Assembly (NCBI GenBank): GCA_032123675.1
Contig: JAQBEX010000189.1
Coordinates: 1 to 60,614, forward strand
Direction of reading: 5' to 3'
DNA: 60,614 nucleotides
Source of the DNA: Prado023 sp032123675
GTDB lineage: Bacteria > Actinomycetota > Actinomycetes > S36-B12 > CAIYMF01
A program made the translations under genes and the position numbers. Positions 8,203-16,692 of the stretch are shown here, in pieces (position 1 is the stretch's first letter; every line of letters begins with the position of its first letter). The notes beneath the pieces were generated by a model. The model did no database searches. It was given only the letters and a program-made list of their open reading frames with translations, and was not told the origin of the DNA.

Positions 8203-10155
8203 CTACTCCGACCCGGAGTCGGCCAGCCCCTGGCCAATGATCCCCATGACGGTGGGGTCGGCCAGGGTGGTGACATCGCCCAGCGTGCGATGCTCGGCGA
8301 CATCGCGAAGCAGACGGCGCATGATCTTGCCCGACCGGGTCTTGGGCAGCTCGGCGACGATGAGGATCTGCCGGGGCTTGGCGATCGGCCCGATCTCGTG
8401 GGCCACATGGGCACGAAGCTCGGCAGCCACCTCGCCGCCGGCCGCAACCCCCGAGCGCAGGATCACGAAGGCCACGATCCCCTGACCCGTTGTCTCGTCG
8501 GTGGCGCCGACCACCGCGGCCTCGGCCACCTTCGGGTGCGACACCAGGGCGGACTCCACCTCAGTCGTGGAGATCCGGTGGCCGGAGACGTTCATGACGT
8601 CGTCGACGCGGCCCAGCAGCCAGATGGCCCCGTCGTCGTCGAGCTTGGCCCCGTCACCCGCGAAGTAGTAGTGGGGCCAGCGCGACCAGTACGTGTCGAC
8701 GTAGCGCTGGTTGTCGCCCCAGATGCCGCGCAGCATCGCCGGCCATGGCTCGGTCAGCACCAGGTACCCCCCGCCCCCGGGCCCGACTGGGTTCCCCTCG
8801 TCGTCGACCACCGCCGCCCCGACACCGGGGAGCGGACCCATGGCAGAGCCCGGCTTGCAGGCCGTGACGCCGGGCAGCGGGCTGATCATGATCCCCCCGG
8901 TCTCGGTCTGCCACCAGGTGTCCACGATGGGACACCGGTCACCCCCGATGACGCGCCGGTACCACATCCAGGCCTCCGGATTGATCGGCTCACCCACCGA
9001 CCCCAGAACGCGCAACGACGACAGGTCGTACCCAGCAGGGATGTCCTCGCCCCACTTCATGAACGTGCGGATGGCCGTCGGCGCCGTGTAGAGGATCGTG
9101 ACCCCGTACTTGGCGACGATGTCCCACCAGCGGCCGCGGTCCGGGGTGTCCGGGGTCCCCTCGTAGATGACCTGGGTCGCCCCGTTGGCCAGCGGTCCGT
9201 AGACGATGTACGTGTGCCCGGTGACCCACCCCACGTCAGCGGTGCACCAGTAGACATCCGTCTCTGGCTTGAGGTCGAAGACGTTGTGATGGGTGTAGGC
9301 GGCCTGGGTCAGGTAGCCACCGGTCGTGTGCAGGATCCCCTTGGGCTTGCCGGTCGTGCCAGAGGTGTAGAGGATGAACAACGGGTGCTCGGAGTCGAAG
9401 GCCGGCGCGACGTGCGTGGCCGGCTGCCGGTCGACGATCTCATCCCACCAGTGGTCGCGTCCCTGCACCCACGCCACGTCGCCACCCGTGCGACGAACGA
9501 CCAGGACGTTGCGCACGCTGGGTGTGTCCTGCACCGCCTCGTCGACTGCCGGCTTGAGGGGGGAGGCGTCCCCCCTGCGGAACCCACCGTCGGCGGTGAT
9601 CACTGCCACGGCCTCGGCATCATCGATCCGTGATCTCAACGCCTCGGCAGAGAACCCTCCGAAGACCACCGAATGCACGGCCCCGATTCGCGCGCAGGCG
9701 AGCATCGCGATGACTGCCTCGGGGATCATCGGCAGGTAGATCGCCACCCGATCGCCGTCGGAGACCCCCAGTTCGGTGAGCGCATTGGCGGCCCGGGCCA
9801 CCTCCTCGGCCAGCTCGGCGTAGGTGAGCGTCCGGGTGTCGCCAGGCTCGCCCTCGAAGTGGATCGCGACCCGATCACCTCGGCCCGCAGCCACGTGCCG
9901 GTCGACGCAGTTCTCGGCGATGTTCAACCGCCCACCCACGAACCAGTTGGCGAACGGCGCCTGCGACCAGTCCAGGGCCGTGTGCCAGGGCTCCGCCCAG
10001 TCCAGACGCCGTGCCTGCTCCTCCCAGAATGCGATCCGGTCGGCCGCCGCCTGCTCGTAGAGCGTCGGCGCCGCATTGGCCACAGCGGCGAAGGCCGGAT
10101 CCGGGGGGAACGTGCGATCCTCGTGAAGAAGGTTCTCGAGTGCCTCGTTGCTCAA
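8203..10155 (-). CDS. acs: Acetyl-CoA synthetase (AMP-forming)
   Basis: 650 aa from a TTG start at 10155 (LSNEALENLLHEDRTF). The TTG is chosen because GGAGG lies 6 nt upstream and the length then matches the usual 650 or so. A longer frame to 10212 adds a low-complexity leader. Converts acetate, ATP and CoA to acetyl-CoA, AMP and PPi in the cytoplasm. Seen: the AMP-binding core YTSGTTGKPKG, GSVGEPINPEAWMWY, WWQTETGGIM, the hinge region LGRVDDVMNVSGHRIST, and the C-terminal PKTRSGKIMRRLLR, whose Lys is the target of reversible acetylation in the family. First gene of a two-gene operon with the Fic-like protein, divergent from nhaA. Confidence 0.96.
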   Translation of the reverse strand: MSNEALENLLHEDRTFPPDPAFAAVANAAPTLYEQAAADRIAFWEEQARRLDWAEPWHTALDWSQAPFANWFVGGRLNIAENCVDRHVAAGRGDRVAIHFEGEPGDTRTLTYAELAEEVARAANALTELGVSDGDRVAIYLPMIPEAVIAMLACARIGAVHSVVFGGFSAEALRSRIDDAEAVAVITADGGFRRGDASPLKPAVDEAVQDTPSVRNVLVVRRTGGDVAWVQGRDHWWDEIVDRQPATHVAPAFDSEHPLFILYTSGTTGKPKGILHTTGGYLTQAAYTHHNVFDLKPETDVYWCTADVGWVTGHTYIVYGPLANGATQVIYEGTPDTPDRGRWWDIVAKYGVTILYTAPTAIRTFMKWGEDIPAGYDLSSLRVLGSVGEPINPEAWMWYRRVIGGDRCPIVDTWWQTETGGIMISPLPGVTACKPGSAMGPLPGVGAAVVDDEGNPVGPGGGGYLVLTEPWPAMLRGIWGDNQRYVDTYWSRWPHYYFAGDGAKLDDDGAIWLLGRVDDVMNVSGHRISTTEVESALVSHPKVAEAAVVGATDETTGQGIVAFVILRSGVAAGGEVAAELRAHVAHEIGPIAKPRQILIVAELPKTRSGKIMRRLLRDVAEHRTLGDVTTLADPTVMGIIGQGLADSGSE

Positions 10156-10283
10156 CGTGGGCCTCCTCGGTGTCGTCGGAGGCGCAAGGCTATCGGCAGC
10201 ACCCCCTGCCACGCGTGAGCGTACCGGCGCGGTGGCGGCGCTCGACTGCTCCGCACCCGAGCATCTGTCATGATTGTGGCCCT

Positions 10284-11588
10284 ATGGGTGAGCAATTCTT
10301 AGACCGTCCCTCGCTGTCCGAGCGCGGCTGGCTGCTGTGGGTACTCCGCCTGGAGACCGTCGGCGGCATGCTCATGCTGGCCGCGGCGGCCATCGCGCTG
10401 ATCTGGGCCAACTCGCCGTTGGTCGACTCCTACGACGCGCTGATCAGCACCGAGGTCGGACCGGAGGCACTGGGCCTGCACCTGCCGCTGAGTGTGTGGG
10501 CCGCCGACTTCCTGCTTGCGTTCTTCTTCTTCCTTGCGGGTGTCGAGCTCAAGCACGAGGTCCAGATGGGCACCCTGAGCAAGCCGTCCCAGGCCGCTGT
10601 TCCTGTCGTTGCAGCCATCGGCGGCATGATCGTGCCCGCGGGGCTCTACGTCGCGATCACATGGTCGGACCCGGTGGAGCGGACCGGCTGGGGCATCCCG
10701 ATGGCCACCGACATCGCCTTCGCCCTGGCCGTCCTGGCCATCATGGGCCGTGGCCTGCCGCTGGCCCTGCGCGCGTTCCTGCTGACACTGGCGGTGGTCG
10801 ACGACCTCGGGGCGATCACCGTGATCGCCATCTTCTACTCCAACAAGTTCGAGCCCGGCTACTTCGCGATCTCCGTGGCACTGGTTGGCCTGTGGTGGTT
10901 CCTGCAGCATCGTCGGTTCAAGGGCAAGGCCGCAGCGTGGGGCATCTACCTGCCCCTGTTCCTGCTGATCTGGTACACGACCCACGAGTCTGGGGTGCAC
11001 GCAACCGTTGCCGGTGTCGCGATGGGCCTGGCCACCCGCGTGGCCCGCGACCCCGGGGAGGCGCAGTCGCCCGGCGAGCGGGCCGATCATGTGCTGCGCC
11101 CATTCGTCTCGGGCATCGCCCTACCGCTCTTCGCCTTCACCAGCGCCGGCGTGACCGTGCTGAGCGTCGGCAGCAACGAGGCAGTCCAGTCCCTTGCCGA
11201 CACCCTGACCGCCCCCGTCACCCTGGGGGTCTTCGTTGGGCTGCTGGTGGGCAAGCCGATCGGCGTGATCGGTGGCGCCTGGCTGACCGCACGGTTCACC
11301 CGCGCCTCCCTGAACCCCGACCTGCGCTGGGCAGACGTTGCCGCGGTCGGCGTCCTGGCCGCCATCGGCTTCACCGTGAGCCTGCTCATCGGCGAGCTGG
11401 CCTTCAAGGACGACCCGAACCTGCTCACGGATGCCAAGGTCGGCATCCTTGCCGCGACCCTGGGCGCTGCCATCATCTCGAGCATCGTTCTGGCGAGACG
11501 CCGCCGAGCGCTCGACGACCTCGTGGCCGCCGAAGATGCCGACGTCGATGGCGATGGGATCCCCGACGTCTACGAGCGGGAGTCCTAG
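10284..11588 (+). CDS. nhaA: Na+/H+ antiporter NhaA
   Basis: 434 aa from ATG 10284 (MGEQFLDRPSLSERGW). About 12 hydrophobic helices are visible. NhaA hallmarks include FFFLAGVELKHEVQMGTLS, PMATDIAFALAVLAIMGRG and LLTLAVVDDLGAITVIAIFY, with the paired transport aspartates in VVDDLGA. It exports Na+ (or Li+) in exchange for H+ for pH and salt homeostasis. An acidic tail ends EDADVDGDGIPDVYERES, which resembles a short Ca-binding or dockerin-like Asp-rich loop, unusual for NhaA. No Shine-Dalgarno precedes the ATG; GATTGT at 10272-10277 could be the -10 of a leaderless transcript. Confidence 0.95.
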   Translation: MGEQFLDRPSLSERGWLLWVLRLETVGGMLMLAAAAIALIWANSPLVDSYDALISTEVGPEALGLHLPLSVWAADFLLAFFFFLAGVELKHEVQMGTLSKPSQAAVPVVAAIGGMIVPAGLYVAITWSDPVERTGWGIPMATDIAFALAVLAIMGRGLPLALRAFLLTLAVVDDLGAITVIAIFYSNKFEPGYFAISVALVGLWWFLQHRRFKGKAAAWGIYLPLFLLIWYTTHESGVHATVAGVAMGLATRVARDPGEAQSPGERADHVLRPFVSGIALPLFAFTSAGVTVLSVGSNEAVQSLADTLTAPVTLGVFVGLLVGKPIGVIGGAWLTARFTRASLNPDLRWADVAAVGVLAAIGFTVSLLIGELAFKDDPNLLTDAKVGILAATLGAAIISSIVLARRRRALDDLVAAEDADVDGDGIPDVYERES

Positions 11589-11671
11589 TCCGAACAGGAC
11601 CTGACCCGCCACCACGCAGCCCAGCACGCCCCGCGGTAGCCTTGCCGCGACTTCTCCGAAAGGACCTGCGG

Positions 11672-12124
11672 ATGGACGACAACACCGACGCCAGCGTGAG
11701 CACCCTGGTGAACTCGGCAATCACCGATGCCCAGACCCTCGTCCGCGACCAGATCGAGTTGGCCAAGGCCGAGGTCTCCCAGAGTGCCAAGCAAGCCGCA
11801 GCGGCTTCGGGGCTGTTCATCGTGGCCGCTGTCCTGCTCTTCCTGGCCTTCGTGTTCGCGCTGGTGGCCGGTGCCTACGGATTGGTCGCAGCCGGGCTCC
11901 CGGTGTGGGCAGGGTTCCTGATCGTGGCCGGCACCCTGATCCTGGTGGCGCTGATCCTGGCGCTGGTGGGTCGATCGCGCGCCAAGAAGGTCGCGCCTCC
12001 GGTCCGGGCCATCGATCAGGCTGAGAAGACCAAGGCGGCCCTGTCCGGGATCAGTGCCGGCTTCAGCGCCCCGGGCACCGAAGTGGCGATCACACATACC
12101 GAGGTCGCGAGCCCAGTTCGGTGA
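11672..12124 (+). CDS. Actinobacterial holin-X / phage-holin-like family membrane protein
   Basis: 150 aa from ATG 11672 with AAAGGA upstream. The N-terminal amphipathic segment (LVNSAITDAQTLVRDQIELAKAEVSQSAKQ split over about 30 residues) precedes two membrane hairpin helices (GLFIVAAVLLFLAFVFALVAG and GFLIVAGTLILVALILALVG) and a basic cytoplasmic tail. This matches the DUF1469/holin-X superfamily III, found as a chromosomal housekeeping gene in many actinobacteria. Despite the name there is no phage context. Its stop overlaps the next gene's GTG (GTGA), implying coupling. Function unknown. Confidence 0.75.
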   Translation: MDDNTDASVSTLVNSAITDAQTLVRDQIELAKAEVSQSAKQAAAASGLFIVAAVLLFLAFVFALVAGAYGLVAAGLPVWAGFLIVAGTLILVALILALVGRSRAKKVAPPVRAIDQAEKTKAALSGISAGFSAPGTEVAITHTEVASPVR

Positions 12125-13035
12125 CCCCGACCGACCCCGAGGGGGTCGTCTACGCCGAGGGTCCCTGGACGCATCGCGACGTCGCAGCCAACGGGTCCCG
12201 CTTCCACATCGCCGAGATGGGCCAGGGCCCCCTGGTCCTGCTCCTGCACGGGTTCCCGACCTTCTGGTGGACGTGGCGGCACACACTGCCGGCCCTCGCC
12301 GACGCCGACTTCCGGGCGGTGGCGATGGACCTGCGCGGCTACGCCGGGTCCGACCACCCGCCACGGGGCTACGACCCGTTCACCCTGTCGGCCGACGTCA
12401 CCGGCGTGGTCCGCTCCCTGGGCGAGCGCGATGCGGTGGTCGTCGGGCACGGCTGGGGAGGCCTGCTGGCCTGGACCGCAGCCGTGACCCACCCCGAGGC
12501 GATCCGCGCCATCGCCCCGGTCTCGATGCCGCACCCCCGACGCCTGCGGGCCGCCCTGCTCGGCGACCCCCGCCAGCGCAGGGCATCGTCGTACGCCTTC
12601 GGCTTCCAGGTGCCGGCCACCCCAGAGCGGGACCTCCTCGAGGATGGTGCCGCCAAGGTCGCGACGATGCTCCGCGAGTGGTCGGCCACCCCCACCTTCC
12701 CCGACGACGAGGCCGCCGCCATGTACCGCGCCGCGATGCTCGTGCTCAACACAGCGCACTGCGCACTGGAGTACGACCGCTGGGCGCTGCGCTCGGTGCC
12801 ACGCCCGGACGGGATCCGGTTCGCCAACCGGATGAAGGCACCCATCCTGGCTCCGGTCCTGCAGCTGCAGGGCAGTGCCGATCCGGTTGTGCTGCCGAGC
12901 AGCGCCCGGGGTTCGCAGACCTACGTGCTGGGGCCCTACGAGTACGCCGAGATGGCCGGAGTCGGCCACTTCCCGCACGAGGAGGACCCAGCGGCCTTCA
13001 ACACGGTCCTGCTCGACTGGCTGAGCGCCCTGTGA
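12121..13035 (+). CDS. Alpha/beta-hydrolase, EphE-like, lacking the canonical nucleophile
   Basis: 304 aa, GTG start overlapping the holin-X stop by 4 bp. Clear epoxide-hydrolase/haloalkane-dehalogenase fold: oxyanion turn LLLHGFPTFWWTWRH, DLRGYAGSDHPPRGYD, Asp in QGSADPVVLPS and His in GVGHFPHEEDPAAF. The nucleophile elbow reads VVGHGWGGLLAW, so the residue expected to be Asp or Ser (position 111) is Gly. Either it is non-catalytic or it uses another residue. It converges on the MarP-like gene, as ephE (Rv3670) neighbours Rv3671c in M. tuberculosis, supporting orthology. Confidence 0.8.
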   Translation: MTPTDPEGVVYAEGPWTHRDVAANGSRFHIAEMGQGPLVLLLHGFPTFWWTWRHTLPALADADFRAVAMDLRGYAGSDHPPRGYDPFTLSADVTGVVRSLGERDAVVVGHGWGGLLAWTAAVTHPEAIRAIAPVSMPHPRRLRAALLGDPRQRRASSYAFGFQVPATPERDLLEDGAAKVATMLREWSATPTFPDDEAAAMYRAAMLVLNTAHCALEYDRWALRSVPRPDGIRFANRMKAPILAPVLQLQGSADPVVLPSSARGSQTYVLGPYEYAEMAGVGHFPHEEDPAAFNTVLLDWLSAL

Positions 13036-13057
13036 CCCGGCGAGCTGAGGGCGGGCG

Positions 13058-14236
13058 CTAGTTCGCGGGGCATGCCCCGGTGGGCACGTCAGCGGTGGCC
13101 CCGCGGGTACTCCGGATCGCTTTGGCAACCTCGCCCTCAGTGAGGGCGAAGCCGGTCCGGTCGTCGTCCTGCGCGTTGGCGAAGACAAGCCCGAGGACGG
13201 AACCGTCGAGGGCGAGCAGGGCACCCCCGGAGTTCCCGGGGCGGACGAGCCCCTGGAACACGTGCACCTCACGGCTTCCGGGGCCCGTGTCCTCACCGAC
13301 CAGGATCTGGCCACGGATCCGCGCCTCCCCGAGCGTGAGTGACCCCCCGCCGGGATACCCGGCCACGACCGCATCGGTCCCGCGCCGCGCCTTCGCAGTC
13401 CAGGGCGGGGCTGGGGACTCGAGCCCGGGCACGTACAGGATGGCCACGTCGGTGGCCGGATCGAGGTGGACGAGGCGAGCTCCCCGCACGCTCCGGTCGT
13501 CTGCGTTGCGCACGGTGATCCGGCCGGCGCCGGTCACGACATGGGCGTTCGTCGCCACGTGCTCGCGGCTGACCACCACCCCCGATCCCAGCGTCGAGCT
13601 GCCGCACCGGGTCGACGTGGTCGACACCTGTACGACGGACTCGCTGGCGACCCGGCTGGCGCCCGGGGACACCTCGACGTCCTGCGGGTCGTCGACGGGG
13701 GGCAGGGTGCTGGGATTGAACGGCAGGCTCGGGACATCGATCGTGGCCAGCAGCGCGCGGGCATCGTCGAGCAGGCTCCCGCCGGGCCCGGCCATCACCT
13801 GGTCCAGGAGCGGGAATCCCCGCGAGGCCCGGACCTGCTCGGATGCGGGGCCCAGGGAACTCGTTGCGGCCACCGACAGGAGCATCCACGAGCAGAGCAG
13901 GAACGCCAGGATGCTCACGACCATTCCCGAGGCACTGTCCACGATCCTGATCGGGCGGACATCCACGGCATCACGCAGGGCACGACCCGCGAAGCCAAGG
14001 ACAGCCTGACCCAGGATGCCGAAGACGAACATCCCCGCGATCGTGGCAACGGCCTGGATGACCAGCGGCCACTGTGCATCGGCGAGCAGTCGCGGCACGA
14101 GCCAGGCGCCGGCCACGGCACCGGCGATGAAGCCGGCGAACGACGCAGCGGTCGTGATGACCCCGGAGCGCCATCCGGCGATCGCGACGAGCAGCAGTCC
14201 GACGAGCAGGGCGATGTCGACCCAGTTGGCAATCAC
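13058..14236 (-). CDS. marP: Membrane-anchored serine protease MarP-like (CvpA domain plus trypsin-like domain)
   Basis: 392 aa. The GTG start at 14236 overlaps the Nudix stop (GTGA). The N-terminal part has about four membrane helices of CvpA type (WVDIALLVGLLLVAIAGW, FAGFIAGAVAGAWLVPRLL). After residue 180 comes a chymotrypsin-fold protease with catalytic His in TNAHVVTGA, Asp in DPATDVAILYV and Ser in RPGNSGGALLALDG. Cysteines in VSTTSTRCGSSTLG and near the C-terminus (TGACPAN) could form a disulfide like that reported for MarP. In M. tuberculosis MarP (Rv3671c) is needed for acid and oxidative resistance and processes cell-wall hydrolases. The order marP-nudix-nth matches. Confidence 0.92.
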   Translation of the reverse strand: MIANWVDIALLVGLLLVAIAGWRSGVITTAASFAGFIAGAVAGAWLVPRLLADAQWPLVIQAVATIAGMFVFGILGQAVLGFAGRALRDAVDVRPIRIVDSASGMVVSILAFLLCSWMLLSVAATSSLGPASEQVRASRGFPLLDQVMAGPGGSLLDDARALLATIDVPSLPFNPSTLPPVDDPQDVEVSPGASRVASESVVQVSTTSTRCGSSTLGSGVVVSREHVATNAHVVTGAGRITVRNADDRSVRGARLVHLDPATDVAILYVPGLESPAPPWTAKARRGTDAVVAGYPGGGSLTLGEARIRGQILVGEDTGPGSREVHVFQGLVRPGNSGGALLALDGSVLGLVFANAQDDDRTGFALTEGEVAKAIRSTRGATADVPTGACPAN

Positions 14237-14919
14237 CAGGAGATCTCCACCTCACGCCCGGCCGGCCAGGGCACCGACCAGTCCGCCAGATCGAGCAGGC
14301 GGTCCAACAGCCCAGCCGTGAAGCCCCAGACCAGCATGTCGGCAACCTCGAACCCGGGCCCGCGGTACCCGGAGGGATGCACGACGGTGACGCGGTTGGC
14401 AGGGTCGACCAGATCAGCCACCGGGATGCGTTCGGCGCGAGCCACCTCCCGCGGATCGGCCGCCCAGACCGGGGCCGGCAACCGCCAGTACGCGATCACG
14501 GGGGTGACGCTGTAGCCACTGGGGGGCAGCCAGAGGTCCGGCAGGACCCGGGCAACCTGAACCCCCCCGGGGTCCAGACCCGTCTCCTCCTGCGCCTCGC
14601 GCAGCGCGGCGGCCACCGGACCGTCGTCATCGGGGTCGACACCACCGCCGGGGAAGGCCGGCTGCCCAGCGTGCGAGCGCATGTCGGCGGCCCGCTCGAT
14701 GAGCAGGACGTCGGGCCCGCCGGGGCCCTCGGCGAAGAGGATCAGGACCGCGGAGGACCGGGTCTCGGTGTCGGGGGGCGGGGTGAACCTCGACAGCTCC
14801 GCGCCACGGACACCGTCGATGGCCGCGAGGAAGGCAGAGAACCATTCGGGCGGCTCGGTGCCGGGTCGCGGCGCCCGCTCGGGTCCACCGGCTCCGCGCA
14901 GCGGTCCGCCGCTGGTCAC
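14233..14919 (-). CDS. Nudix hydrolase, CoA pyrophosphatase type
   Basis: 228 aa from GTG 14919, which overlaps the nth stop (GTGA) and has AAGGGGGG just upstream; a longer frame to 15078 is rejected because it runs inside nth. The Nudix box reads FPGGGVDP...ALREAQEETGLDP, with the second half intact (REAQEETG) and DDD where the first Glu often lies. Upstream VLLIERAADMRSHAGQPAFPGG is characteristic of the CoA/acyl-CoA diphosphatase family (NudL-like). Its position between nth and marP matches Rv3672c. Likely cleaves CoA or CoA thioesters to phosphopantetheine and 3',5'-ADP; substrate is inferred. Confidence 0.88.
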   Translation of the reverse strand: MTSGGPLRGAGGPERAPRPGTEPPEWFSAFLAAIDGVRGAELSRFTPPPDTETRSSAVLILFAEGPGGPDVLLIERAADMRSHAGQPAFPGGGVDPDDDGPVAAALREAQEETGLDPGGVQVARVLPDLWLPPSGYSVTPVIAYWRLPAPVWAADPREVARAERIPVADLVDPANRVTVVHPSGYRGPGFEVADMLVWGFTAGLLDRLLDLADWSVPWPAGREVEISW

Positions 14920-15623
14920 TGGCCCCCCTTGACGAGCTTGGCCGCCTTGGCCGGATCGAGCTGGCCGACCCCATGGCTGGGACACAGCGCCGCAAGCGGG
15001 CAGGCGCCGCAGGCGGGCGTCCGAGCGTGGCAGACCCGGCGCCCGTGCCAGATCAGGTGGTGCGACAGGGCCGTCCACTGCGACTTCGGGAACAGGGAGC
15101 CGACCTCGGCCTCGACCTTCTCCGGGTCCTCGGAGGTCGTCCAGCCGAACCGTCGCGAGAGCCTGCCGAAGTGGGTGTCCACGGTGATCCCGGGCACCCC
15201 GAAGGCGTTGCCGAGAACGACATTGGCGGTCTTCCGGCCCACCCCGGGCAGCGTGACAAGGTCCTGCAGGCGCCCCGGGACCTCGCCGCCGTAGGCCTCC
15301 ACGAGCCGTCCTGCCATCCCCTGCAGGGATGCGGACTTAGCCCGGAAGAACCCGGTCGACATGATCAGCTGCTCGAGTTCCTCCCGATCGGCCGCTGCCA
15401 GGTCCGCAGCCGTCGGATAGGCCGCGAACACGTGCGGGGTCACCATGTTGACCCGGGCGTCGGTGCACTGCGCCGACAGGATCGTTGCCACCAGCAACTG
15501 GAACGGGGTGTCGAAGTCCAGCTCACAGTGGGCGTCCGGATAGGTCTCGGCCAGGATCCGGCCCATCCGCCGGGCCCGCCGAACCAGCGCCGTGCGCGTC
15601 GCCGGAGGTGCTGGGGAGGCCAT
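14916..15623 (-). CDS. nth: Endonuclease III (base-excision repair glycosylase/AP lyase)
   Basis: 235 aa. The helix-hairpin-helix LVTLPGVGRKTANVVLG holds the catalytic Lys, and the catalytic Asp lies in VDTHFGRLSRR. The C-terminal [4Fe-4S] loop has the expected C-x6-C-x2-C-x5-C spacing (CHARTPACGACPLAALC). Removes oxidised pyrimidines and nicks abasic sites. No ribosome site precedes the ATG; instead TAGGCT lies exactly 6 nt before it (15630-15635, minus strand), indicating a leaderless mRNA. First gene of nth-nudix-marP, divergent from crp as in mycobacteria. Confidence 0.96.
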   Translation of the reverse strand: MASPAPPATRTALVRRARRMGRILAETYPDAHCELDFDTPFQLLVATILSAQCTDARVNMVTPHVFAAYPTAADLAAADREELEQLIMSTGFFRAKSASLQGMAGRLVEAYGGEVPGRLQDLVTLPGVGRKTANVVLGNAFGVPGITVDTHFGRLSRRFGWTTSEDPEKVEAEVGSLFPKSQWTALSHHLIWHGRRVCHARTPACGACPLAALCPSHGVGQLDPAKAAKLVKGGQ

Positions 15624-15629
15624 GTGGAT

Positions 15630-15635
15630 AGCCTA
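15630..15635 (-). promoter_or_regulatory. -10 box of leaderless nth promoter
   Basis: TAGGCT on the minus strand ends 6 nt before the nth ATG at 15623, placing the likely transcription start on the A of the start codon. No purine-rich ribosome site is present in the 6-nt gap (ATCCAC). Confidence 0.65.
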
Positions 15636-15803
15636 GGCCCGATCCGTGACATCCGAACCTGATGGACAGCCAGGACCCGCTGATCGCGAGATCCGGCTGG
15701 ACCCGACGCCTGCACCCACCGCGCTGCCCGACATCGAGCTCTGCTGGACACTACTGTGTGAGTCCTGCGGGGCCATGACCGCACGCCCCAGGAGGAGTCA
15801 CCC

Positions 15804-16481
15804 GTGCAGCAGGACCGCTTGCGCTCTGCGCCCTTGTTCACGGCCCTCGATGACGACGCCGCCATCGCCATGCGTGCCTCGATGATCGAGATGCGGCTCA
15901 CCAAGGGTGACGTTCTGTTCGCCGAGGGTGAGATTGGCGACAAGCTCTACCTGATCGAGTCGGGCAAGATCAAGCTCGGGCACACGGCTCAGGACGGCCG
16001 CGAGTCGCTGATCACCGTTCTCGGGGCCGGCGAGATGCTCGGCGAGCTATCGCTCTTCGACCCCGGCCCGCGCACCGCGACTGCCGTCGCCGTGACCAAG
16101 GCCGAGGTGCTGTGGATGGGCCATGAGGCCCTGCTGCCGTGGCTGGTCGGGCGCCCGGACCTGGCCGTGGCGCTGCTGGCCTCCCTGGCCCGCCGGCTGC
16201 GCCGGACCAACGAGGCGATGGCCGACCTGGTCTTCTCCGATGTCCCCGGTCGCGTTGCCAAGGCGCTGCTCGAATTGGGCTCGAAGTTCGGCGAGGAGAC
16301 CTCGATCGGCCTGCTGGTCAGCCACGACCTGACCCAGGAGGAGCTCGCCCAACTGGTCGGGGCCTCTCGGGAGACGGTCAACAAGGCTCTGGCCGACTTC
16401 TCGCAGCGGGGCTGGATCCGCATCGAGCAGCGGCAGGTGACCCTGATCGACGTGCCCCGACTCGAGCAGCGCGCCCGCTGA
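15804..16481 (+). CDS. crp: Crp/Fnr family transcriptional regulator (mycobacterial Crp-like)
   Basis: 225 aa, GTG start at 15804 with AGGAG 7 nt upstream. The N-terminal cyclic-nucleotide-binding domain has FAEGEIGDKLYLIESGKIKLG and GELSLFDPGPRTATAVA. The C-terminal winged helix has LTQEELAQLVGASRETVNKAL, the DNA-recognition helix, nearly identical to M. tuberculosis Crp (Rv3676). Global regulator tuned by cAMP in its relatives. The upstream 180 bp, shared with nth, show no clear TGTGA-N6-TCACA site, so autoregulation is not supported by sight. Confidence 0.95.
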   Translation: MQQDRLRSAPLFTALDDDAAIAMRASMIEMRLTKGDVLFAEGEIGDKLYLIESGKIKLGHTAQDGRESLITVLGAGEMLGELSLFDPGPRTATAVAVTKAEVLWMGHEALLPWLVGRPDLAVALLASLARRLRRTNEAMADLVFSDVPGRVAKALLELGSKFGEETSIGLLVSHDLTQEELAQLVGASRETVNKALADFSQRGWIRIEQRQVTLIDVPRLEQRAR

Positions 16482-16514
16482 TCTTCGCGATGAGCCGGGA
16501 CCCGCGCCGGCCGC

Positions 16515-16520
16515 TACATT
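16515..16520 (+). promoter_or_regulatory. -10 box of leaderless promoter for the DUF4177-ridA operon
   Basis: TACATT followed by 6 nt (GACTCC) and then the ATG at 16527. No ribosome site is present, so translation would start at the 5' end of the mRNA. Confidence 0.65.
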
Positions 16521-16526
16521 GACTCC

Positions 16527-16691
16527 ATGTCCGAACGCACCCGGTGGGAGTACGCCACCGCACCACTGCTCATCCATGCGACCCAACAGATCCTTAACAA
16601 CTGGGGCTCTGACGGCTGGGAGCTCGTCCAGGTAGTGCCGGGGCCGAACCCGGAGCAACTGGTCGCCTACTTCAAGCGTCCACTGAGCTGA
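16527..16691 (+). CDS. Small DUF4177-like protein (Rv3678A-type)
   Basis: 54 aa, MSERTRWEYATAPLLIHATQ and so on, with the compact motif NNWGSDGWELVQVVP and end AYFKRPLS. The W-E-Y start, DGWELV core and FKRP end fit DUF4177, a small beta-alpha-beta fold found ahead of ridA in actinobacteria. The next gene's ATG follows its stop by 1 nt, so the two are coupled. Preceded by a leaderless-type -10 box. Function unknown. Confidence 0.82.
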   Translation: MSERTRWEYATAPLLIHATQQILNNWGSDGWELVQVVPGPNPEQLVAYFKRPLS

Positions 16692-16692
16692 G

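Noticed and set aside
7717..9633. 638-aa open frame on the plus strand opposite acs
   Set aside because: It is the antisense shadow of acs; sequence is His/Arg/Pro/Asp-rich with no family motif, and acs is certain.
10337..11671. Long plus-strand frame overlapping nhaA in another frame
   Set aside because: Only its 3' part (11672-12124) is a real gene; the rest is Arg/His-rich shadow of nhaA.
11672..13035. Holin plus hydrolase as a lysis cassette
   Set aside because: The hydrolase is EphE-like rather than an endolysin and lacks a nucleophile; neighbours are housekeeping genes.
15624..15803. Crp-binding site for self-control of crp
   Set aside because: No TGTGA-N6-TCACA-like palindrome was found in the nth-crp gap.
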